Assembly (NCBI RefSeq): GCF_034497705.1
Contig: NZ_JAXRUV010000007.1
Coordinates: forward strand, 62,001-126,000
Reading direction: 5' to 3'
Length of the DNA: 64,000 bases
Source of the DNA: Marinococcus luteus_A
GTDB taxonomy: Bacteria > Bacillota > Bacilli > Bacillales > Marinococcaceae
A model generated the notes under the pieces. The model saw only the letters and a list, made by a program, of their open reading frames with translations. It was not told the origin of the DNA and ran no database searches. The position numbers were made by a program, and so were the translations under genes. Shown here piece after piece: positions 49,297 through 57,311 of this stretch (positions are counted from its first letter, which is position 1; each line of letters begins with the position of its first letter).

Positions 49297-50736
49297 ATGC
49301 AGGAACTATTAGCTCAGCCTTTTGTTGAGAACCGTTGGTTGAAGGACGAAACTACAAAAGAACCGATTTATAACCCTTACAATGGAAAAAGTATTGGAAG
49401 CCAATATACCGCAAGTCTCGAAGATGTTGAAAAAGCTCTACAGGCAGCTTATAAAGACAAAAAAGCAATTGGATCTATTCCTTCTGGTAAGCGGGCGAAA
49501 ATTTTAAAAGCAGCCGCACTACTGCTTGAAGATGAGAAGGAAACGTTCGCCAAACTAATTGCTGAAGAACTGGGCAAGCCTCTTAAAAATACTAGAGATG
49601 AAGTTTCTCGTTCGATTGAGACGCTGGAACTGTCAGGAGAAGAAGCGAAACGGATGCACGGGGAAACTATACCAGGGGATGCATCAGAACGTGGAACGAC
49701 GGCCATGGCATCTACGTACCGTGTGCCGGTAGGGGTCATCGCCGCTATTACGCCATTTAACGCTCCGCTCAACCTCGTTTGCCATAAAATTGGCCCAGCG
49801 TTCGCCGGGGGAAACGTCACTATTTTAAAGCCCGCTCCCCAGACAGCGTTGATTGCTACAGCGTTGTTAGATTTGATGCTCCGGGCAGGACTCCCGGAAA
49901 ACGCGGTTCATATGCTTTTAGGCGGTGTCGAAATTGGGCAGAAAATTGTGCAGGATGATCGGGTAAATGTTATTTCCTTCACAGGAGGGACTAAAGCGAG
50001 TAAAAATATTTGCGATACAGCGGGAATGAAAAAGGTTCTGCTTGAACTTGGAGGCAATGCGGCTACGATTGTCCATCATGACGCTGATATCCAGGAAGCT
50101 GCAAAAATGAGTGCTAAAACCGGTAATAGTAACTCTGGTCAAAGCTGTATTTCAGTCCAGCGGATTTATGTGCACCGTTCGGCGATGAATGAATTTTCAG
50201 AATCGTTGAAAACGAATGTTGAACAGCTTCAATTAGGAGATCCGTTAGACGCTGCTACTGACATAGGCTCCTTAGTAGATGAAAATGCTGCAAACCGGGT
50301 GAAATCCTGGATAGATGAAGCTGTAGATGGAGGGGCAGAACTTTTAACGGGGGGAGTGCAGTACGGAGCTACGATTACTCCAACTGTGCTGGTGAATCCT
50401 AAGCATGAAGATAAAGTGGTATGTGAAGAAGTTTTCGGACCGCTTATAAGCGTTATTCCTTATGATGATATCGATGAAGCAATTACATGGGCCAACGACT
50501 CTGAGTTTGGTCTTCAAACAGGGGTGTTTACTAAAAATATCGATCTTGCTTATAAGGTTGCCCATCAAATTGAAGCTGGAGGCGTAATTATCAATGGGAC
50601 CTCGAATTTCCGACTGGATCACTGGCCATACGGTGGCGTGAAAAACAGCGGCATTGGAAGGGAAGGTCCAAGGTTTGCCATAGAAGAAATGACTGAAATG
50701 AAGATGGTGGTCCTGCGTCTGCCCGCCAATGAATAA
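49297..50736 (+). CDS. NAD(P)-dependent aldehyde dehydrogenase
   Basis: This 479-residue ALDH has the catalytic Cys in NSNSGQSCISVQRIYVH, the general-base Glu in LLELGGNAA, and the Asn of TPFNAPLNL. It resembles the lactaldehyde / glyceraldehyde-3-phosphate type in overall layout, and the true substrate is unknown. GTG 49288 also opens the frame, but it is part of the GAGGTG ribosome binding site, so ATG 49297 is the start. First gene of a three-gene unit with the alcohol dehydrogenase and the ThDP enzyme, under two operator copies. Confidence 0.92.
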   Translation: MQELLAQPFVENRWLKDETTKEPIYNPYNGKSIGSQYTASLEDVEKALQAAYKDKKAIGSIPSGKRAKILKAAALLLEDEKETFAKLIAEELGKPLKNTRDEVSRSIETLELSGEEAKRMHGETIPGDASERGTTAMASTYRVPVGVIAAITPFNAPLNLVCHKIGPAFAGGNVTILKPAPQTALIATALLDLMLRAGLPENAVHMLLGGVEIGQKIVQDDRVNVISFTGGTKASKNICDTAGMKKVLLELGGNAATIVHHDADIQEAAKMSAKTGNSNSGQSCISVQRIYVHRSAMNEFSESLKTNVEQLQLGDPLDAATDIGSLVDENAANRVKSWIDEAVDGGAELLTGGVQYGATITPTVLVNPKHEDKVVCEEVFGPLISVIPYDDIDEAITWANDSEFGLQTGVFTKNIDLAYKVAHQIEAGGVIINGTSNFRLDHWPYGGVKNSGIGREGPRFAIEEMTEMKMVVLRLPANE

Positions 50737-50762
50737 AGAAGATATGGAGTGGAGGTGCAAGT

Positions 50763-51755
50763 ATGAATGGTTTAACATTGGAAAGTCCTTCCCGGTTAAA
50801 AATAGTAGAAAAGGATCAAGAGATTTTACATGAAAATGATGTGCGCCTGAAAATTATTTACGGAGGCATCTGTGGTTCGGATCTTAGTGTGTATAACGGT
50901 AAACTGCCGCACGCTGATTATCCGGTTCGCCCAGGCCATGAAATTTTAGGAATTATTAAAGAGACAGGCACGAAAAGTCCCTACTCCGCAGGAGAACGTG
51001 TAATCGTGCAGCCTAATACGTATTGCGGCGAATGTGAATATTGTCTGCAGGGGAAAACCAATATATGCCCATATAAAAAATCTCTTGGGATCAATGCGGA
51101 CGGTGGATTTGCGGAGGAAGTAGTCATTGACAGTAAATATGTAATGTCTGTAGACCACGGCATTACTGATAAACGGGCTATACTGATTGAACCTCTAGCA
51201 GTAATTGTTCATGCTTTAAAAAAAGTGACAATAAACGAAAAGAAAAAGGTAGCTGTCATAGGCTGTGGAACAGAAGGAATGCTCGCACTTGCTTTAGCCG
51301 ATTATCTGGGAGGAAATGTAAGCGCTGTTGATATTAATGAAGACAAGCTTCGCAAAGTGAAGAATAATTATGAAGCGGTTAAAGTAAACTATCCCGAAGA
51401 GGTTAAAAATAATTATTTCGATATTGTTATCGAAGCGGCAGGGGCAAAATCGTCGTTTGAACAAAGTATAGATATTGTTAAGCCTGGGGGTGAAATCGTT
51501 TGCGTAGGCATGACTCCTGAAGCGCAACTGTCCGTTACAACACTTGTGCGCAAAGAAATAACCCTGTACGGTTCCATTATTTATAATGTGCCTGGGGATT
51601 TTACGCAAACGATGGAATATCTCAAAGTCTCAGCCTTGAACGTAGAACCGGTGATTTCCAAAATATTTCCTTTTCATGATTATCAGCAGGCTTATGACGA
51701 AGCTCTTTCAGGAAAACAAGGGAAAATAATTCTTCAATTCGGGGAGGAAAAATAA
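50763..51755 (+). CDS. Zinc-dependent medium-chain alcohol/polyol dehydrogenase
   Basis: This 330-residue MDR dehydrogenase has the catalytic zinc Cys in GGICGSDLSVY and His-Glu in RPGHEILG. The four structural-zinc Cys are in CGECEYCLQGKTNICPY, and the Rossmann glycines in VAVIGCGTEGMLALALA. It oxidises a secondary or polyol alcohol with NAD(P), the closest general type being sorbitol/threonine/idonate dehydrogenases. GGAGGTGC precedes ATG 50763. It is followed directly by the ThDP enzyme (1 base between stop and start). Confidence 0.92.
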   Translation: MNGLTLESPSRLKIVEKDQEILHENDVRLKIIYGGICGSDLSVYNGKLPHADYPVRPGHEILGIIKETGTKSPYSAGERVIVQPNTYCGECEYCLQGKTNICPYKKSLGINADGGFAEEVVIDSKYVMSVDHGITDKRAILIEPLAVIVHALKKVTINEKKKVAVIGCGTEGMLALALADYLGGNVSAVDINEDKLRKVKNNYEAVKVNYPEEVKNNYFDIVIEAAGAKSSFEQSIDIVKPGGEIVCVGMTPEAQLSVTTLVRKEITLYGSIIYNVPGDFTQTMEYLKVSALNVEPVISKIFPFHDYQQAYDEALSGKQGKIILQFGEEK

Positions 51756-51756
51756 A

Positions 51757-53514
51757 ATGAAAAAATTAGTTTCTAATCTGTTAGCTAATTATCTGGAAAC
51801 CCGCGGAGTTGAACACGTATTTGGCTTATGCGGACATACAAATATCGCAGTACTGGCTGAACTCGAGAAAACATCGGTGAAATTCGTGAATGTTCGTCAT
51901 GAACAAATTGCTGCTCATATGGCAGACGGCTATGCCCGTGCGAAGAACGAGACTTCTGTTTTATTAAGCCATGTAGGGCCAGGACTTACCAACGCCTCTA
52001 CCGGAGTAGCAAATGCTGCTCTGGATTCGATTCCAATGGTTGTTATTGCAGGAGATGTACCTTCTCATTATTATGGAAAGCATCCGCACCAGGAAATGAA
52101 TATGCATGCCGATGCTTCTCAATATGAAGTTTACCGTCCATTTGTTAAAAGAGCCTGGAGAGTGGATCGTGAGGACTTGTTCCCGGAAATTCTAGAGAAA
52201 GCTTTTCAGTTGGCAGAAAGCGGCAATCCCGGTCCGGTTTTAGTATCTGTACCGATGGATATGTTTTCTAAAGAAATTGACGAGTCTTTATTTGAACAGC
52301 AAAAGCGCCATACGAAAAAACTTCAGAAGCCTTCTTTGGATGAAAATACAGCAAGAGAAATTGTGCAGAAACTAACCCAGGCAGAACAGCCGTTGCTCCA
52401 CGTTGGCGGCGGCATCATGCTCGCCGATGCCTCAGATGAACTTCGGGAGTTTGCTAATCATTTAGGCCTGCCAGTTTCCCATTCTTTGATGGGTAAAGGC
52501 GCTATGTCAGACGATGACGATTTAACACTTGGCATGACCGGCTTCTGGGGAACACAATTTATTAATGATAAAACCAGAAATGCAGATTGGATCATGGCTC
52601 TTGGCACGAGGTTTGCTGAAGCTGACAGCAGTTCCTGGGAAAAAGAGTACACGTTCCAGTTTCCTCCAACAAAGTTGATACACATCGACATTGATTCTTC
52701 AGAAATTGGGCGCAACTATCCGGTGGAAATTGGTGCAGTAGCTGATCTCAAACAAGCATTGCAGACATTAATTAAAGCAGCGAAGGAAGAGCTGCCGGAA
52801 GGTAAAGAAAACACCGAATTGAAAAAAGAGATTAAAGAGTATAAACGTTCATTTAACGAAGCTAATCAAAAACTCGTAGAGGATGATAGTTTTCCAATGG
52901 TCCCTCAGCGGATTTTAGCTGAAGTGAGAAACGTGGTACCTAAAGATGGTTTTATTACCACAGATGTAGGATGGAACAAGAACGGTATGGGTCAGCAGTT
53001 CCCAATCTACAAAGCCGGGTCGGTATTAACCCCAGGAGGTTATGCCACGATGGGCTTCGGTGCGCCAGCTGCGTTAGGAGCGAAGGTGGCAGCTCCGGAC
53101 AAAAAAGTTATCTCTCTCGTAGGAGACGGAGGTTTTGGTCAAAACCCTGCACTTATGGCTACAGCAGTGGAAGAGAATATTCCGGTGGTATGGGTAGTAA
53201 TGAACAATTCTTCATACGGAACGATAGCAGGATTGGAAAAGGCACATTTTGGCACTACCTATGGAACCGTTTTCGAGCGTGACGGGGAAAGTTACACTCC
53301 TGATTATGCAGCAATAGCCCGGGGATACGGGGTAGAAGGAATTAAAATTGAAAAAGCGGAAGAGTTCAAACCGGCTCTGGAGGAAGCGTTGGCCAGTGAA
53401 AAGCCTGTAGTCATTGATGTTGCTATGATTAATGAACCAGTACCGACAGATGGACACTGGAATATAATGGATATTTATTCGCCCGGAAAAAAAGTTCACC
53501 ATGAGGGTGTTTGA
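51757..53514 (+). CDS. ThDP-dependent enzyme of the acetolactate synthase/decarboxylase superfamily
   Basis: This 585-residue protein has the three domains of the family. The catalytic Glu is in VRHEQIAAHMADGYARA, and GPGLTNASTGVANAALDSIPMVVIAGDVP is the Pyr-domain block. The ThDP motif runs GDGGFGQNPALMATAVEENIPVVWVVMNN. Relatives include acetolactate synthase, benzoylformate decarboxylase and sulfopyruvate-type decarboxylases. There is no regulatory-subunit gene, and it sits with dehydrogenases, so catabolic decarboxylation or ligation of a 2-oxoacid is more likely than branched-chain synthesis. GGGGAGG precedes ATG 51757. Confidence 0.88.
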   Translation: MKKLVSNLLANYLETRGVEHVFGLCGHTNIAVLAELEKTSVKFVNVRHEQIAAHMADGYARAKNETSVLLSHVGPGLTNASTGVANAALDSIPMVVIAGDVPSHYYGKHPHQEMNMHADASQYEVYRPFVKRAWRVDREDLFPEILEKAFQLAESGNPGPVLVSVPMDMFSKEIDESLFEQQKRHTKKLQKPSLDENTAREIVQKLTQAEQPLLHVGGGIMLADASDELREFANHLGLPVSHSLMGKGAMSDDDDLTLGMTGFWGTQFINDKTRNADWIMALGTRFAEADSSSWEKEYTFQFPPTKLIHIDIDSSEIGRNYPVEIGAVADLKQALQTLIKAAKEELPEGKENTELKKEIKEYKRSFNEANQKLVEDDSFPMVPQRILAEVRNVVPKDGFITTDVGWNKNGMGQQFPIYKAGSVLTPGGYATMGFGAPAALGAKVAAPDKKVISLVGDGGFGQNPALMATAVEENIPVVWVVMNNSSYGTIAGLEKAHFGTTYGTVFERDGESYTPDYAAIARGYGVEGIKIEKAEEFKPALEEALASEKPVVIDVAMINEPVPTDGHWNIMDIYSPGKKVHHEGV

Positions 53515-53521
53515 ACTATAA

Positions 53522-53537
53522 ATTAGATCGATCTAAT
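53522..53537. promoter_or_regulatory. ATCGAT-type operator upstream of the TIM-barrel gene
   Basis: ATTAGATCGATCTAAT, perfect 16-bp dyad, 8 bases after the ThDP stop codon and 20 before the next start. Confidence 0.85.
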
Positions 53538-53556
53538 TTAATGTAGGAGGCATAAA

Positions 53557-54384
53557 ATGGAGCCGAAGTTCTCTTTAGCACATTTAACAGCTTTAGAATA
53601 TAGCCCACCGGAGCTGACATATTTAGCTGCAAAGGCCGGTTTTGATTATGTTAGCATGCGTCCTATTTATATGGGGCTGCCCGATGAGAAAAACTACGAT
53701 TTAGCCAACAATCGGGAAATGTACAAAAAGACTAAAAAAGCTTTACAGGAAACAGGCCTCGAACTTTTGGATATCGAATTGGCGAAAGTGGATAAAGGCA
53801 TTGATTATAAAAATTATGAACCCGCCTTTGAAGTCGCAGCTGAACTTGGCGGTAAGCATGTATTAAGTAGTATATGGGTGGATGACGAAGACTTTGCTCT
53901 AGAGCAGTTTTCAAAGATATGTGATCTCGCAAATCAGTACAATTTAACTGTGGATTTGGAATATGTTCCGATAGCCAGCATAACGAACCTTTCAGAAACG
54001 GTAGAGATATTAAAAAAAGCTGATAAAAAAAATACGGGTCTGATGATTGATGCCCATCATTTTTATAGAGCAGGAGATAAAGCGGAAGAATTAAGCGAGT
54101 TGCCAGGAGAGTGGTTTCATTACATGCATTTATGTGATGCTCCGGGAGTCGAGCCTTCTTCTCAAGAGGAAATGACAAGGATTCTCCGGGAAGAAAGACC
54201 GTATGTTGGTGAAGGTGCCGCAGATATTTCCGGGCTGCTCCGGAATACGCCAAATGTACCGTATTCTCTGGAAATTCCTCATATCCGACGGGCAAAAGAA
54301 TTGGGGTATGAAAAACACGCAAAAAAATGCTTGCAAACTGCTAAACAATACGTCAAAAATACTGTTTTTAGCGGCGAAAGCTAA
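53557..54384 (+). CDS. Sugar-phosphate isomerase/epimerase-type TIM-barrel protein
   Basis: This 275-residue protein belongs to the xylose-isomerase-like AP-endonuclease-2 TIM-barrel fold. Candidate metal ligands are Glu in DLEYVPI, Asp-His in MIDAHHF, His in MHLCDAP, and Glu in SLEIPHI. The family includes epimerases, 3-dehydroshikimate dehydratases and OiaC-type decarboxylases. With AroD and AroK nearby, a 3-dehydroshikimate dehydratase role is possible but unproven. TAGGAGGC precedes ATG 53557. Confidence 0.82.
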   Translation: MEPKFSLAHLTALEYSPPELTYLAAKAGFDYVSMRPIYMGLPDEKNYDLANNREMYKKTKKALQETGLELLDIELAKVDKGIDYKNYEPAFEVAAELGGKHVLSSIWVDDEDFALEQFSKICDLANQYNLTVDLEYVPIASITNLSETVEILKKADKKNTGLMIDAHHFYRAGDKAEELSELPGEWFHYMHLCDAPGVEPSSQEEMTRILREERPYVGEGAADISGLLRNTPNVPYSLEIPHIRRAKELGYEKHAKKCLQTAKQYVKNTVFSGES

Positions 54385-54426
54385 TATGCAGGGAATGGTA
54401 AAGAGTGATTCCCGAATTAATAATTC

Positions 54427-54461
54427 AGCCGGAGTGCAGCTAGCAGACACTCCGGCTTGTT
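54427..54461 (+). terminator. Terminator after the TIM-barrel gene
   Basis: AGCCGGAGTG pairs perfectly with CACTCCGGCT around an 11-base loop, followed by TGTTT. Confidence 0.85.
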
Positions 54462-54533
54462 TAAATTGTGGGAACATTGATAGTAATGAAAATTACAATC
54501 GGCTACAATGGACAATAGAAGAAGGGGGTTTCT

Positions 54534-55298
54534 ATGTTGAAGGAATTAAAAGTGAGAAATACGTTGTTAACAAACGAACGTCCGTGTGTATGTGTTCCGC
54601 TTATAGGAATAAGTGAAAACGAGCTGCTTGACGAAATAAAGCAAATTATTCAAAAAGAACCGGACCTGATTGAATGGCGGGCAGATTTTTTTGAAGATAT
54701 TGGTAACTTTGAAAAAGTATTAGATGCCCTTGAACAGGTAAGAAAAGAAATTGGAGATATTCCTTTGCTGTTCACGATTCGTTCTATACACGAGGGTGGA
54801 CAAAAGATCGAATTAAATGAAAATGATAAAATTGAGTTGATAAAAAGAGTCTGTGCTACCCGCCACATAGATTTTATAGATTATGAATTAGAAAATAATA
54901 AAGAGCATATTGAAGAGGTCCGAAAAAATGCGGATAAAAATAATATAAAATTAATTTTGTCTTTTCACAACTTTCATCAAACGCCTAGCGAAGAGGAAAT
55001 GCTGGCTAAGCTTCATAAAGCGGGTAATAACAAAGCAGACATAGCTAAGCTGGCAGTGATGCCCAATAATATGACTGACGTTTTGGCTGTTTTGCAGGTG
55101 ACAGAGAAAACAAATGATGAACTTGCTATTCCGGTGGTTACTATGGCTATGGGCTCTGACGGAGCAATAACTAGACTCGCTGGGTGGAAAACAGGCTCTT
55201 TGTTTACTTTCGGCATTGGGAAGGGAAGTTCAGCTCCAGGTCAGGTGCCAATTGAATTGATTAAAAGTATGGAAGCTCCTTTAAAGTCTAATAAATAA
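54534..55298 (+). CDS. aroD: 3-dehydroquinate dehydratase, type I
   Basis: This 254-residue type I enzyme forms a Schiff base on 3-dehydroquinate and gives 3-dehydroshikimate. Key residues: Glu-Trp-Arg in IEWRADFF, catalytic His in LSFHNFHQTP, Schiff-base Lys in IAKLAVMP, Arg in GAITRLAG, and the SSAPGQVPI loop. Type I can serve both the shikimate pathway and quinate use. Its site in a catabolic island favours the second. GAAGGGGG precedes ATG 54534. It lies between its own upstream and downstream terminators. Confidence 0.92.
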   Translation: MLKELKVRNTLLTNERPCVCVPLIGISENELLDEIKQIIQKEPDLIEWRADFFEDIGNFEKVLDALEQVRKEIGDIPLLFTIRSIHEGGQKIELNENDKIELIKRVCATRHIDFIDYELENNKEHIEEVRKNADKNNIKLILSFHNFHQTPSEEEMLAKLHKAGNNKADIAKLAVMPNNMTDVLAVLQVTEKTNDELAIPVVTMAMGSDGAITRLAGWKTGSLFTFGIGKGSSAPGQVPIELIKSMEAPLKSNK

Positions 55299-55301
55299 AT
55301 G

Positions 55302-55322
55302 AACCGGCGAAAGCCGGTTTTT
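55302..55322 (+). terminator. Terminator of aroD
   Basis: AACCGGC / GCCGGTT stem with a 4-base loop and T run. Confidence 0.85.
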
Positions 55323-55436
55323 ATTGACTAATAAAAAGATAGCGTTTACAATTAAATAAATTGGTTAGCCCAATATTATTTTTTCGAGGGAGTATGAATT
55401 AGAATCGAAAATCAAACTATAAAAAGAAAGTATGAG

Positions 55437-56063
55437 TTGATTGAAGAAGAACTGTTGCGGCTGATAGAAGAAGGAACTATGCTCCCAGGCGACAAACTTC
55501 CGGCTGAAAGGGCGCTTGCCGAAAGGCTGCGCTGTAGCAGAACGTCTCTGAGAGAAGCTTTCCGGGTTCTTGAGTCAAAAGGAATTATCGTCTCCCGAAT
55601 AGGAGGGGGCCGATATTTACAAAGCGTTTACCAGCAGCAGGACTTCAATTATGATCCTTTGAAAGCGATGGAACAAACAGCGATTCTGCATTTTATTGAA
55701 GCAAGAGAAACACTGGAACCCAATATTGCCCGGTTAGCTAGTGAAAGAGCGACATTGGAGCAGCTTGAAGAAATAGAGAAAAACATGAAATCAATTCAAA
55801 TAGGAACTGATGTAGATAAAAGTTTTCATCTTTCGATAGCTGAAGCCTCTGGAAATTTTGTTTTTGTAACAATGATGAAATCAAATTTAGAAATGATTTA
55901 TAAGATGCGTAGTAAAATGCTGGAAGATAAAGAAAGATATAAACAAGCTCAACGAGAACACGAAGAAATATTCCAACACATAAAAAATAGAAGAGGAAAA
56001 AAAGCTGAAAAAGCAATGCGGAATCATTTGCAGTACCTAAAAACAAATATTTGGGAAAATTAA
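55437..56063 (+). CDS. FadR/GntR-family transcriptional regulator, start uncertain
   Basis: This protein of about 208 residues has a winged HTH (PGDKLPAERALAERLRCSRTSLREAFRVLESKGIIVSRIGGGRYL) and an FCD effector domain (FIEARETLEPNIARLASERATLEQL ... HLSIAEASGN). FadR-subfamily regulators sense carboxylic acids. The only start available is TTG 55437, which truncates the first helix. The frame is open upstream to ATT 55398, which follows GAGGGAG well but is a very rare start, while the ATG beside it (55394) is one base out of frame. See findings. It may be a candidate for the ATCGAT operators. Confidence 0.85.
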   Translation: MIEEELLRLIEEGTMLPGDKLPAERALAERLRCSRTSLREAFRVLESKGIIVSRIGGGRYLQSVYQQQDFNYDPLKAMEQTAILHFIEARETLEPNIARLASERATLEQLEEIEKNMKSIQIGTDVDKSFHLSIAEASGNFVFVTMMKSNLEMIYKMRSKMLEDKERYKQAQREHEEIFQHIKNRRGKKAEKAMRNHLQYLKTNIWEN

Positions 56064-56082
56064 ATTATATTTTTTAAAATTT

Positions 56083-56098
56083 ATTAGATCGATCTAAT
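56083..56098. promoter_or_regulatory. ATCGAT-type operator upstream of the CoA-transferase gene
   Basis: ATTAGATCGATCTAAT, perfect 16-bp dyad. It ends just before the GGAGGGG ribosome binding site of the next gene. Confidence 0.85.
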
Positions 56099-56111
56099 GG
56101 AGGGGTTAAAG

Positions 56112-57311
56112 ATGAATATTGGACCATTAAAAGAAATTAAAATCTTAGACTTATCAACAATGATTGCTGCTCCTTTTGGTGCCACGCTGTTAGCTGACTT
56201 TGGTGCAGAAGTGACGAAGGTAGAGATACCAGGGAAAGGGGACACGTTGAGGACTGTCGGCCCGTGGAAAGATGAAGAGCCTTTGCGCTGGCCTGGCCTT
56301 GCAAGAAATAAAAAATCGTTAACTCTTGATATTCGTACAGAAAAAGGTAAAGAGGTTCTAAAAAAATTAATTGCAAAATCTGACGTAGTTATCGAAAACT
56401 TTCGTCCAGGAACTCTGGAAAAATGGGGGATCGGCTACGAAGAGATGAAAAAGCATAACCCAGATATTATTTTATCGCGTGTCTCAGGCTATGGACAGAC
56501 CGGACCTTACAGCTCAAAAGCTGGTTTTGGGACACCGGGAACGGCCTTTAGCGGTCACACAGGAATTTCCGGTTTTCCGGACCGCCCGCCGGTAAGCCCG
56601 GCATATTCCCTGCTTGATTACATTACTGGGATATATATTGCTTTAGCAACCGTAAGTGCTCTCTATCATCGTGATGTCAATGAAGACGGTGAAGGACAGT
56701 CAATTGATATGGGCTTATATGAGTCTATGTTCCGTATGTTGGAATTTCTGGTAGCTGAGTACGATCAGAATAATAAAGTGCGCGAGCGCAGCCCGGGACT
56801 ATCAGGACACTCCAGTCCGGCAGGAACGTACGGTACTAAAGATGATAAATTTATTGTATTGGTATGCAGCACAGATTCTACGTTTGACCGGCTTGCAGAA
56901 GCGATGGGCAGAAAAGATATGCTTGAGGATGATCGTTATTATACTAATGCAGTGCGCCTTGAGCATGACGATGAAGTACAAAAAATTGTTTCAGGCTGGA
57001 TAAAAATTCATACACAAAAAGAATTAATGGATAAGTTGGATGAATACGGTGTGCCAGTCAGTCCTATCTATACAATAGAAGACATTTTCAACGACCCCCA
57101 TTACCAAGCGCGGGAAAATATTGTGGAGATTGAACATCCGCGCCTGGGCAGTGTGAAAATTCCAGGGGTAGTACCAAAGTTCTCGAAAACTCCTGGCAGT
57201 ATTCGTCATCGGGCCCCGGATCTGGGAGAGCACAATGATGAAATTCTGGGAGAAAGTCTTGGGTTGTCTAAAGAAGATATTCAAAGCTTAAAAGAAGAAG
57301 GAGTGATTTAA
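56112..57311 (+). CDS. Family III (CaiB/BaiF) CoA-transferase
   Basis: This protein of about 399 residues has the family III features: ILDLSTMIAAPFGATLLADFGAEVTKVEIP, RNKKSLTLDIRTEKGKEV, VVIENFRPGTLEKWG, and the catalytic Asp in GQSIDMGLYESMF. It would activate a carboxylic acid with CoA from a donor such as succinyl-CoA. An in-frame ATG at 56097 overlaps the operator, but the ribosome binding site GGAGGGG favours ATG 56112. The next gene starts immediately after its stop codon. Confidence 0.93.
   Translation: MNIGPLKEIKILDLSTMIAAPFGATLLADFGAEVTKVEIPGKGDTLRTVGPWKDEEPLRWPGLARNKKSLTLDIRTEKGKEVLKKLIAKSDVVIENFRPGTLEKWGIGYEEMKKHNPDIILSRVSGYGQTGPYSSKAGFGTPGTAFSGHTGISGFPDRPPVSPAYSLLDYITGIYIALATVSALYHRDVNEDGEGQSIDMGLYESMFRMLEFLVAEYDQNNKVRERSPGLSGHSSPAGTYGTKDDKFIVLVCSTDSTFDRLAEAMGRKDMLEDDRYYTNAVRLEHDDEVQKIVSGWIKIHTQKELMDKLDEYGVPVSPIYTIEDIFNDPHYQARENIVEIEHPRLGSVKIPGVVPKFSKTPGSIRHRAPDLGEHNDEILGESLGLSKEDIQSLKEEGVI

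Noticed and set aside
51757..53514. Calling the ThDP enzyme acetolactate synthase (ilvB) or sulfoacetaldehyde acetyltransferase (xsc)
   Set aside because: There is no small subunit, no branched-chain genes nearby, and the N-terminal blocks do not match Xsc as I remember it. Only the superfamily is supported.
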